Positions 55,548-64,000 of a DNA stretch of 64,000 bases are shown piece after piece (the stretch's first letter is position 1; the number at the start of each line of letters is the position of its first letter). The DNA lies in assembly GCF_002575655.3 (NCBI RefSeq), contig NC_053037.3, positions 321,621,294-321,685,293 of the forward strand. Direction: 5' to 3'. The notes under the pieces were generated by a model. The model was not told the origin of the DNA and made no database searches. It was given only the letters and a program-made list of their open reading frames with translations. This DNA is from Aegilops tauschii subsp. strangulata (lineage: Eukaryota > Streptophyta > Magnoliopsida > Poales > Poaceae). The translations under genes were made by a program, and so were the position numbers.

Positions 55548-55834
55548 TTATGAATAAATAACACTCTATCAACGAGCCCCATCAGACACCAAATTTCTTG
55601 GCTTCCCTGCTACAGCTAGATCTTCCCCTCATTTTTGTTTTCCAACCAGCCGGCGGGCGGGGTGCGGTTTGCCAATAGTCGGTTTTCTCAACGACGGTCC
55701 CACAAGAAAGTGAAAATGCTAGGCAACCCGCCTTCCCTAGCTATGTGGCGTGCCGGCCGGGCCATGGAGTACTCCCGATTCCCGGGCGTGTGGGGGTGCG
55801 ATGCGAACGCAGTAGGCCTTTTCCTTTTACTGGC
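55548..55834. other. Spacer between Helitron-like copies
   Basis: I see no gene and no clear element ends here. Confidence 0.3.
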
Positions 55835-56205
55835 AATGTGCCCATGCATTGCGACGGATCCAAAGTAGTAGAATAGTAGTACTTGTTAACCCTAAAAAAA
55901 GAATAGTAGTACTTGTTCACAAACTTGAAAGAAATCACTCTTGTTTTGATATACCCCTAATATATATTTTTCACTCAAAATATATTTCTTAGGCTGTTTT
56001 GGTGAGGTGAGGGAGGGATGTGGTTGCTTTCAAGATAATAAGGGGTTTTCTGCAAATTGGAGCAGAGAAGTGGGCTATTGTTGCAAAAATGCCACAACTT
56101 ACCTCACAACCGTTAGATGCAGATCTAATGGTCAGAAACGACGGATGGCAGACACACCACCATCACCAACTGAGTCTTTTATAGGAGTAGTAGGAGTAGA
56201 GAAAA
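55835..56205 (-). mobile_element. Small Helitron-like element, minus strand, diverged
   Basis: The 5' end on the minus strand is near 56205 (TCTCTACTCC...AGTTGGTGATGGTGGTGTG), homologous to the start of 55297-55547. The 3' side near 55840 carries GCAATGCATGGGCACATTGCCAG, a mutated terminus. The interior is related to 53560-53720. Confidence 0.45.
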
Positions 56206-56373
56206 ATGTATAAATTGTAACATTTGGTTATGCTCCTTGGCACGATTGATAGATAGAAATAACGATTGGAAATGCTAGGGCGGGGCTATTTCCGCCAGAT
56301 AAGCAGGGTACGTAGTAGCTAGGCTGGCGCATCATCGGTTTGGTCACATGCGGTCCAACATGTTCTAGTGTTT

Positions 56374-56480
56374 CTAGCAAGATGCTCGTGCGTTGCACGA
56401 AGTTGATGGAAAAGGTAAGCACAACTTATAAATTGACGGATGGGGTACTAGTTACAGTGATGCATATAATTAAGCAAAGG
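56374..56480 (-). mobile_element. Helitron-like 3' terminus, minus strand
   Basis: On the minus strand it reads CGTGCAACGCACGAGCATCTTGCTAG, with CTAG at 56374-56377. Hairpin and spacer match the terminus at 52900. The 5' end is not located. Confidence 0.45.
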
Positions 56481-56619
56481 GATCACACATGTCAGTATTG
56501 ACTGGAATGAGAATGCAATAGCACAATAAGAATTAAGGCCACGATGATGCGATCGTAGTGGGGGTTACAGGAGACAAGAAGAAAGATGCATCCATCAACG
56601 TACGACCTCTTCCTCAACT

Positions 56620-56716
56620 TAGTGCGCCGAGCCACCGACCGGCGGCTAAGGAGCGGTGGTTTTTGTGGCGAGGTCAAGGTGCTTCTCAGGAAAGGCATCC
56701 AAGGCTTCCAGCCAGT
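56620..56716 (-). pseudogene. Unidentified gene fragment, downstream half (split by the LINE)
   Basis: After the LINE insertion point the minus strand has a short frame WLEALDAFPEKHLDLATKTT then a stop, and another frame open for longer with no recognisable pattern. It is taken as the continuation of the gene at 63406-63950 because the LINE lies between them with an imperfect target duplication. Function unknown. Confidence 0.3.
56705..56716. repeat. Probable LINE target duplication, left copy (imperfect)
   Basis: CTTCCAGCCAGT next to the poly(T) run resembles CTTCCTCCAGT at 63406-63416 (one gap and one mismatch). Confidence 0.4.
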
Positions 56717-56842
56717 TTTTTTGACTATATACTGCAAGGCAACAGCCTCACAGTCCTTTATTAATAACTAAAAGAAAGCAGTATAGTTACAATTTTACAA
56801 ATTTACAGAAAAAGAGAGAAAACATACTTACAAGCAAAGAGG

Positions 56843-59800
56843 CTAAGAAAGGTTAGCTATCCAAGACAGTAAACTATCTTTATATTTACACCTAATCCTG
56901 TGAGACAGAAGAGAAATGTCATGGATAAAGTTCCTTCTCCAAGCTGTAAAAGAAGGTTGCTCATTTCTGAAGATCTTCCCATTCCTTTGTGTCCAAATAT
57001 TCCAAGTAGCAGTGAAGACAACCTCAGTGAAGAAAGGATGACCGAAATCCCTCCTAACTGATTGAGCCATCTCATATGTGGTTTGGTTCGGTTGAGCGGA
57101 CCAAGAAATCCCAAGATAGTTCCAAACCCTTTGGCTAAAATTGCAAGCAAAGAAAAGATGAGCCCGATCCTCATGCTGTGCAAGGTTGCATAGCACACAT
57201 GTGTCATCCTGGATGATCCAATGACGACGTTGCATCATATCCCTAGTGTTCAAACGATCCATTAATAGAAGCCAGCCAAACACTTTGAACTTGAGTGTGC
57301 ATGCACACTTCCAAATCCATTTAAAGATGGGGTCAACCACTAGGTGTGAGAAGCAAGAGTCATAGTATATCTTTGACATAAAAACACCAGACTTCGAAGG
57401 CCACTTCCAAATGTCTTTGCTCTCACCATCCAGATTGATCAAAGGCAGTAGGGCCTGGAGCTGTGTTAATTCTGAGTAGGCCTCCTATGACAGGGGCAAA
57501 TGGAAATGATCCAAGACATCAGGCCGCTCCATAAACTCCTTGACAGTGATTGCATCATCAACTACAAATGAATGTAGCCTCGGGAAACAGTCGTGTAAAA
57601 GAACAGCACGATTTCCCAGCTGCCAACGGTCGAGCCAAAAAAGCACCGTGTCGCCTACATGAACTTGTGGAACAGCAAGCTTGCAGAAATTAGGGTATAA
57701 ACGCATGACATCACGCCACCAAAAGGAGCCACAGTTCTGGGTGCTTTGAGGTGGTGACGATGCATAATAAGTGTCCCAAATTAATGATACCCAAGGCACA
57801 TCCACTTTATTATAGAACTTGAAGAGATGCTTTAGTAACAAAGCCTCATTTTGAATGCCCAAGTTAAGAACACCCAAATCGCCGAATTTCTTAGGGCGAC
57901 AGACTAAATCCCAAGCCGCCAATGATTGACACGGGTTATCCGTGTTGCCCCTCCACAGACATTGCCTCATGATTCGCTCTAACTGCTGCAAAATGCCCCT
58001 GGGAAGAGATAAGGTACACAAGAAGTATATTGGCATGGAGCACAACACTGACTGTAGAAGTTGCAGTCGGCTTCCTTGATTTAGCAGGCATGAGGAAGCA
58101 GATAAGCGTCGCTCAACACGATCAACCAGAGGCAGCAGATCATAGATTGTAGGCCTAGAAGTTCCCACTAGCAAGCCTAAATACATGAATGGCATTGACC
58201 CAACATCGCATCCGAGCAAAGAAGCCACCCTAGCACCTTCCGCATCAGTCATGTTTATTGGAATGAGTGAGGACTTACTAAAGTTTACACGTAGTCCTGT
58301 TGACGCCGCAAATGTGTCAAGCATCTCCTTGAAAGCAATAAGCTGATCATCGATCGCAGGCAAAACAATTAAAGTGTCGTCGGCATATTGTACAATCGGG
58401 TAGTCGCTGGAGTTGGTTGGGATTGGCAGTGTGAGGATATTCCTGGAGCACATCTCGTTGCTACAGATTGCAATAAGTCAACCGCAATCACAAAGAGAAA
58501 CAGTGAGAGAGGATCCCCCTGACGCACGCCCGTTCTGCAAACAAAGTGATTGCCAGGCATGCCGTTGAGAAGCACAGAAGAAGATCCCGTAGACAATATG
58601 CTATTGATCCATCCAGTCCACCGGGAGTCAAAACCCTTGCTTTGTAAAATTCTGAGAATAAGTTCATGCTCAATTGTGTTGAAGGCCTTCGTGAAATCCA
58701 GCTTAAGAAGGACGATGGGTCGCTTCGAAGCTTTGCATTGGTGTATATACTCAAAACACCAGGCCAGGCAATCTTGAATAGAACGACACCGAAGAAAACC
58801 ATATTGATTGCGGTGGATGCATCTTAGTATCACTTTCTGAAGGCGGTTAGCAAGTAGTTTAGTTAAAAACTTCAAGCACGTGTTGGTCAACGAGATGGTC
58901 CTAAAGTCTCCGACAACTTCAGGGCTCAGCTTTTTGTGTATCAGAGTAATTAATGAAGTATTCAGACATTCCAGATTGCTCATAGAACTCCTGCACAAGT
59001 TGCATGAAATCATCCTTTAGGATTGGCCAACACTTCTTTAAGAACAAACCAGAAAAACCATCGGGGCCAGGAGCACGATCCGGTGGCATGTTCTTAATGA
59101 CAGATTCAACATCGGAATCAGAGAAAGGTTGGGATAAATCCTCAAGGCCATCAACACGCGCAATTAAGGTGTCCAAATCAAAACCCATGCGGATTCCTTT
59201 TGCCTTGCCCATTCTCTGATTAAAATCAGACCAAAACATGCCAGCTAGTTGTTGATGATCCGAGACCACATTACCTTCTGCATTCTTAATTGAAGAAATT
59301 GTGTTTCTCCGAAACCTTTCGGTGGCCATGGCATGGAAAAATTTCGAATTTTCCTCACCAACTTTAATGTTGCGTATAGTACAACGTTGCTTCCAATATA
59401 CAAATTGCCAATGTAAGATATCCTCTAGATGCAATTTCACAACTCGCCTGAAATTAAACTCCGGCCTAGTCAAAGGCCTAATCTCCTCCAGTCCATCAAA
59501 GTAAAGAATCACTTCATTGCAGTCAGAAATGAGCGCCTTAACTTTTGACAGATTGAGGTGCCATTGCTTGAGGGCATATCAAAGAGCCTTGAATTTAGAG
59601 GAAATAGTTAAGGCAGCCGAGGATCTGGCCACATACTTGTTCCAAACTTGGGCAACACAATCGTAAAAGCCAGGCAAATCAATCCAATAATTTTCAAAGC
59701 GAAAGACTTTAGCCTTAGGAATAGCAGTAGCAATCAAGACCACGCACGGGACATGATCAGAGGCCGTGCGAGCAAGCGGCAGTACTAGCGTGTTGGGATG

Positions 59801-60508
59801 ATCCAAAGTCCATGCAACTGAAGTAAAAAACCAGTCAATCTGTTCAAGTAAAGGTTCAGATTGCATGTTGGACCAAGTGAATTGCCGTCCCTTAATTGGT
59901 AGCTCAACAAGACCCAAGTGGCCAATCACTTCATTAAACAGAAAGATATCGCTGACATTACCCCCAGGTAGGTTACGATTTTCCAACGACCGCATAAAAT
60001 TGAAATCGCCCAAAAGCAGCCAATTATCATCACAATTGATGTCAAGATTGTATAACCATTGCACAAAATCATCGCAGGCAGGACCCTGGCAAGGGCCGTA
60101 AACTGACACAAGGGTCCAAACTTCAAAAGTATGCTTAGAGCGGAATTCCAGAATAATACCATACTGCCGTGCCTCAATTAATTTACCCTCAAAGAAAGAG
60201 GAGTTCCAAATGATGACCATGCCAGCCGAGGCACCCACCGAAGGCACATACGAAAAATTGTCAAAATATCGTGGACAAAACTTCCTAATAAACCTGTGAT
60301 CAATATGCATGCACTTGGTTTCTTGGAGACAGACCATAGAGCAGCCACTTTCATCAATCTTTTGTTTAACCGCTAATTGCCATGCTTCAGAATTAAGACC
60401 ACGCACGTTCCAACATAAAACCTTCCAGTCTTTAAACCCGGACTGATTCATTACAAACCATAATAGAAAGCAACATAAGTAGATCACGCAATGACCTACA
60501 CTGAGCAA
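56843..60508 (-). pseudogene. LINE ORF2: AP endonuclease, reverse transcriptase, zf-RVT (two stops, two frameshifts)
   Basis: The endonuclease at 59579-60508 shows VLCWNVRGLNS, LQETK, LLLGDFNFMRS and SDHVPC, the expected catalytic motifs. A TGA at 59579-59581 interrupts it, and the same frame continues to 58919 (HAMATERFRR, MPPDRAPGPDGFSG, the start of RT). A frameshift near 58970 leads to the RT fingers and palm (LDFTKAFNTIEHELIL, GVRQGDPLS) at 58460-59013. A second frameshift near 58460 precedes the active site YADDTLIV and the thumb to 57485. A TAG there is followed in the same frame by zf-RVT (WLLLMDRLNTRD, CVLCNLAQHEDRAHLFFAC) to 56843. The function would be target-primed reverse transcription in the nucleus. 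Confidence 0.88.
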
Positions 60509-60609
60509 CTAAGCAAAGCCATGGGAGAGAGAACCCAAAATGAAAACATAAATAAAGATAGATGACGTTTAAAGCGGTACGCCATGGACCATAAAGCTGT
60601 CCGATGCAA

Positions 60610-63250
60610 CTAATCATCAGAACTCTTGTTGCTGGAGGAGGTAGAAGGATCAGCCTCAAGCTTATCCTTGGAGATCTTCTCAGGAGCAATACGCAGACGT
60701 GCCCCGATACGCTGAAGATCAATAATATGCGTTGGTGGAGGCACTGTCGGGTTCCCCTCCGGCTGTGAAGAGCTGGTTCGCTGCCTCTTGAAAGAACGTT
60801 GGGTCTTGATCTGCTGGGAGCCTCTGCTTGGGGATCTGTGATAGCCATCACGTAGCGCACTTAGATGTGCACTGCGGCGCACCTCTGTATCTACCAAGAT
60901 TTTAGCAGATCTTGGTTTCCGGCCACGCTTGGTGGACACCTCGGGGACAGCAGAGAACTCAAAGGACTCGGTGACAGGATCAGAGAGATCATCAAAGCAA
61001 AGAGCCCTTGCAACTGGTCTCCTAACTGGAGAAGTCTGGCGTGGAAGGCTGTAAGAGGATTCCGGCGGAGGCTGCAGAGAGAAGCTGACATCTGCTCCAT
61101 TGTAACAAATATCCCATGAGCACTTAGACAGCTGAGGGACCCAAATGCAGTCTTGAACACAAACTGTGGGATTTTAGCAGAGAAAATAGCCGGCAAGAAC
61201 TTCTGGAAAGTGCGTTGCCATTGCATAACAGGTGGCAGAGCAGGGCCAAGTACAGTGAGAACTTGCCCAATATGAAGAGGAGGCTGCATAGGGGCCGCAG
61301 GATGCTGCAAGATCGCCATATCATCAACTGGTTGAGCATTAACAGAATCATCCGAAACTTGCAGAATGATAGATTCCTGCGACTGGTTCGCCTCAACATG
61401 ATTTTCATCCACAAGCTCCTACTGCTCATGCAGATCATCATGTGGAGCCTCCTGGTGATGTGGTTCATGATCGTGAGCTGGTGGTGGTAATTCATCCCAA
61501 CCAATTTCAGGAAATTCCAGCATAACCCAGTTATGGTTCTGAAATTGCAGATGCCCAGGGAGTGGGTGAGGGTCCACCACCAGCAATATGAACAGCGCGG
61601 CCAAGATTGTTGACAATAAAATCACTGACCATATTTCTGAAGATGGGAACTTCTTCAGGCAGGGGAGCAGGCTCGACGATGGCAATGGCGTATTCTTCAT
61701 GCTGATGATCAGGAGCCACTGCTGGAGAGTAGAAGGTGCATGGATGACGTCGCGGACCACCGTCGATGATCTCGAAACCCGGCGGGACGAAAGGCGTGGG
61801 GTCGAGGGCGAAGGTGGCCATTGCTGGATGCGATGAAGGAGCTAATGGCGGGGTAGGATCCGCGGTGGATAATGGTGAAGCTAAGCTGGGCGGTGGTGGC
61901 GAGGTAGGTGGCGGTAGCGTGGTGGGCGGTGGCTCGGCGGGCAATGGCGGAAGCGATGGGGTGGCAGGCGTGATGGGACTGGGCAAAGACCCCATAGGGT
62001 TATGTGAGGGGGAAACCGAGGCGCCGGGCAAGTATATCTCCGCTGACCGACCCGGCGAATCAGGATTGACCCATGGGACCCACTTGTAAGCCGGAGAAGG
62101 CACAGAGTCAGAGCATCCTTTGGCCCTGTGGCCCAATCTAAAGCATCGACGGCAACGGACCTGCTTGATGCATGAGCTGGTATGATGAGACATAGATAAG
62201 CAGTTCTGGCACTTCCAAACGTTGAACACAATATCATCAATAATATCATTAACCTTAGCAGAAACACCAGGAGAGTCCGGTCGGTCAGCATCCATAATCA
62301 GTTGAGAATAATTTCCAATCGCAGAAACAGAATTATCCAATATATCCACTGATGGTTGGGGAGTAGATTGGGCCGAAGAAACCGTACATGGGATTGGAGA
62401 GCCATGTTGGGCCGGTGATCCATGTGGGCCGGGGATTCCGGTGCAACGCAACCAGATGACACGGTACCATACGTAACCTGCAACTCATTGCCTAAACAGA
62501 TCGGTGTAATTCCGGAAATCACGGCAGTATTCTTGGCAGGGACGTTGATCGTTCCAAAAGAGATGGGTGGCGTCGCCACCGTCCACTGAAGGTTGCTCGC
62601 CGGCGGAGATGGCGTGATCACCTTCTCAATAGGATTAAGTTCATAGCCGGCCTCAGAAACCGTATCAACACAGAGCTGAGTAGCTGGGTATCTATAACCC
62701 TTACAAGCTGGATACTGTTGGAACGTGGCAAAAGAGATTTTCTTCCTTGTCGATGAACCCGATCGAAGAGAGGACTTTGACGGTGGTTTATGCATAGCAA
62801 TCAAACCCAAAGTAGCATGCTTTTTGGAGGGACTAACCAAAATCCACTCAGCGTCACACTCCTTTCTCCAGATCTCTAACTCACGTTTCCAATTTGGACC
62901 ACCATTCCCCGAAAGATGAAAATAACATTTGAAATGCGGGCATGCAAACGATCTCAACTGGAGAATGCAAAGGCCAACTTCCTTGCAGAAACAATGAAAG
63001 AAAATACCTTGTCCTTGATGAGTTGAACCGACAAATCAATGGCAGATCCCCCAATTGCTGATTCCAAAGCAGCCGCCACAGAATCCTCATCAAGACGGAA
63101 ATCATGCCGGCTAAAGGACACAACCATAATGAAATGGCTTGTGTCATCCGAGGGATGAACAGATCTCCCACAAGAAATGAAAACCTTATCTGCAAAGTTG
63201 GAGCCCGCCGAGAAATCCAAATCCAACGTTGATCCACCAGAGGTACCCAT
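60610..63250 (-). pseudogene. LINE ORF1: RNA-binding protein with two CCHC zinc knuckles (several frameshifts)
   Basis: The start MGTSGGSTLDLDF is at 63250. The N-terminal part to 62954 (FSRHDFRLDEDSVAAALE, DKVFSFIVSA) resembles the DUF4283-like N-terminus of grass LINE ORF1. It continues in another frame at 62298-62957 (KCYFHLSGNGGPNWKREL) and again at 61531-62451, which carries CQNCLSMSHHTSSC and CRRCFRLGHRAKGC, both CX2CX4HX4C, followed by a proline-rich linker. The last pieces are 60891-61412 and 60610-60939 (basic region, PRSAKILVDTEVRRSAHL). At least four frame changes occur. ORF1 proteins of this type bind the LINE RNA. Confidence 0.82.
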
Positions 63251-63365
63251 AGGAGATGGGTGTAGCCATGTAGATCAAAGTACGCCGGAGTAGATGAGCG
63301 GGGAAGATCCACAATTCACTGGCTAGAAGTGTAGATCGCCGGAAAACCTAGGCCGTGGGGTGGGA

Positions 63366-63389
63366 GGGTGGGTGGGTGGGTGGGAGAGG
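63366..63389. repeat. Microsatellite (GGGT)n
   Basis: A short GGTGGGTGGGTGGGTGGG run near the 5' end of the LINE. Confidence 0.85.
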
Positions 63390-63405
63390 AGCCATCCCGA
63401 TCCTT

Positions 63406-63950
63406 CTTCCTCCAGTCGTAGCGTCCTCAATGGCCTTGTAGATACCTATGTACACGATTTTCTCGTACATGTGGATGTGTAGGTCGATGAATTCTTGCAG
63501 GGCGAGGCGCCTCGCGGCGAGCGCGACCTCCAGGTGGACATTCTTCGTGGTATCGGCGGGCAGTCACAGGGCCACCAGTGTTTGAAAGAGTTTCCGGCCA
63601 TGGAGGCCGATTAGGGTGGCAGGCAATGAGGAGCCCGGGCGCGCGGGCTGGAGGAGTACGGCGATGTCATCTCCGAGCTTCTTGAGGACGGTGAACTTGT
63701 TGGTGGTGGCAACGATCATCTGGTCCAACTGAGAGTCGTAGTTGGCGTCAACAGCGGCCATCCACCAGCCGGTCGCGAACACCATCTGGAAACGATCCTC
63801 AGCGCCATGCCGCAGGCTGGCGTCGTGGACCATCTGGCACAGCCGGTTGCCGCTCGCGTGCATCGCCGCTATGGGTCTGGAGTGAGCACTTTTGTGCTTA
63901 GTGTAGGTGCTTAGGCAAATGGTTAGGTGCATACGATGTGGTAGATGCAT
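63406..63950 (-). pseudogene. Unidentified plant gene, upstream half, split by the LINE
   Basis: The likely start is MHASGNRLCQMVHDASLRHG (about 63863). The frame is open upstream to 63950, but that part is not convincing. It runs to a TGA at 63564-63566 after FQTLVAL, and the same frame goes on with LPADTTKNVHLEVALAARRLALQEF and YEKIVYIGIYKAIEDATT up to the LINE. Composition and the clean continuation beyond the stop argue for a real former gene. It is helix-rich, with no transmembrane segment and no motif I recognise. Function unknown. Confidence 0.4.
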
Positions 63951-63963
63951 TGGGATGGAGGGT

Positions 63964-64000
63964 TGAGGGAGTCCTGGATTAAGGGGTCCTCGGGCGTCCG
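63964..64000 (+). mobile_element. Start of another LTR retrotransposon (partial)
   Basis: TGAGGGAGTCCTGGATTAAGG matches the start of a very common Triticeae LTR. Only 37 bases are inside the window, so family and orientation remain open. Confidence 0.5.

Larger units (their letters stand above)
56717..63405 (-). mobile_element. LINE (grass RIX type), about 6.7 kb, minus strand
   Basis: On the minus strand: 5' region from about 63405 with a CCCA-rich tract, ORF1 63250-60610, ORF2 about 60508-56843, a 3' untranslated region with TTATTAATAAAGGACTGTGAGG, and a short poly(A) (poly(T) at 56716-56722). ORF1 has two CCHC knuckles. ORF2 has an AP endonuclease, RT and a C-terminal zf-RVT region. It has no LTRs. 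Frameshifts and stops in both ORFs make it inactive. Its near full length shows that it was not 5'-truncated on insertion. Confidence 0.9.

Overview
This window is grass genomic DNA of the Triticeae type (wheat, Aegilops or a close relative). That reading rests on several Angela/BARE/WIS-type Copia elements with about 1.7-kb LTRs, nesting of elements inside elements, a CACTA terminus, long LARD-like solo LTRs, a Helitron cluster and a grass-type LINE. I see no bacterial genes, rRNA, tRNA or CRISPR array, and no host gene that is clearly intact. The species cannot be settled from the sequence alone.

Left part (1-34495): nested retrotransposons. The oldest layer is a minus-strand Copia element (here copia-B; gag, primer site and part of an LTR at 19006-20984). 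It was hit on the left by E2 (minus strand, ending at 19005), inside its gag by a hAT-like MITE (19399-19764), and in its LTR by E3 (plus strand, from 20985). E2 carries a long solo-LTR-like insert (1-2682) and a complete minus-strand element E1 (3010-11583, target duplication GTTAC). E3 carries a complete plus-strand Angela-type element E4 (22266-30996, target duplication TGCAG), then ends at a CACTA terminus at 34496. E4 is the best preserved, with nearly open gag and pol. E1, E2 and E3 belong to a sister subfamily. They share the same stop codon in gag, the same broken reverse-transcriptase active site and the same altered primer-binding site, so they probably spread using proteins supplied by elements such as E4.

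Middle (34496-46201): CACTA-related DNA with a minisatellite and no recognisable second end; a DUF4283-type pseudogene on the minus strand; then a complete gag-only Athila-like Gypsy element (39443-46196, target duplication CCCAC, tRNA-Asp-type primer site).

Right part (46202-64000): a minus-strand DUF295 (F-box-associated) pseudogene with a putative intron. It is split by a 4.18-kb solo LTR (48195-52374, target duplication TCTAG) that contains a 64-bp tandem array. The 5' side of the pseudogene runs into a Helitron-type 3' terminus. A cluster of Helitron-like ends in both orientations follows (52800-56400). After that comes a 6.7-kb minus-strand LINE (56717-63405) with damaged ORF1 and ORF2, inserted into a short unidentified gene, and finally the first bases of another LTR at 63964.

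Nothing here is convincingly an undescribed biological system. The most informative observations are the shared inactivating mutations in three dispersed copies, a hairpin-associated rearrangement in the 3' LTR of E4, and the DUF295 fragment joined to a Helitron tail.
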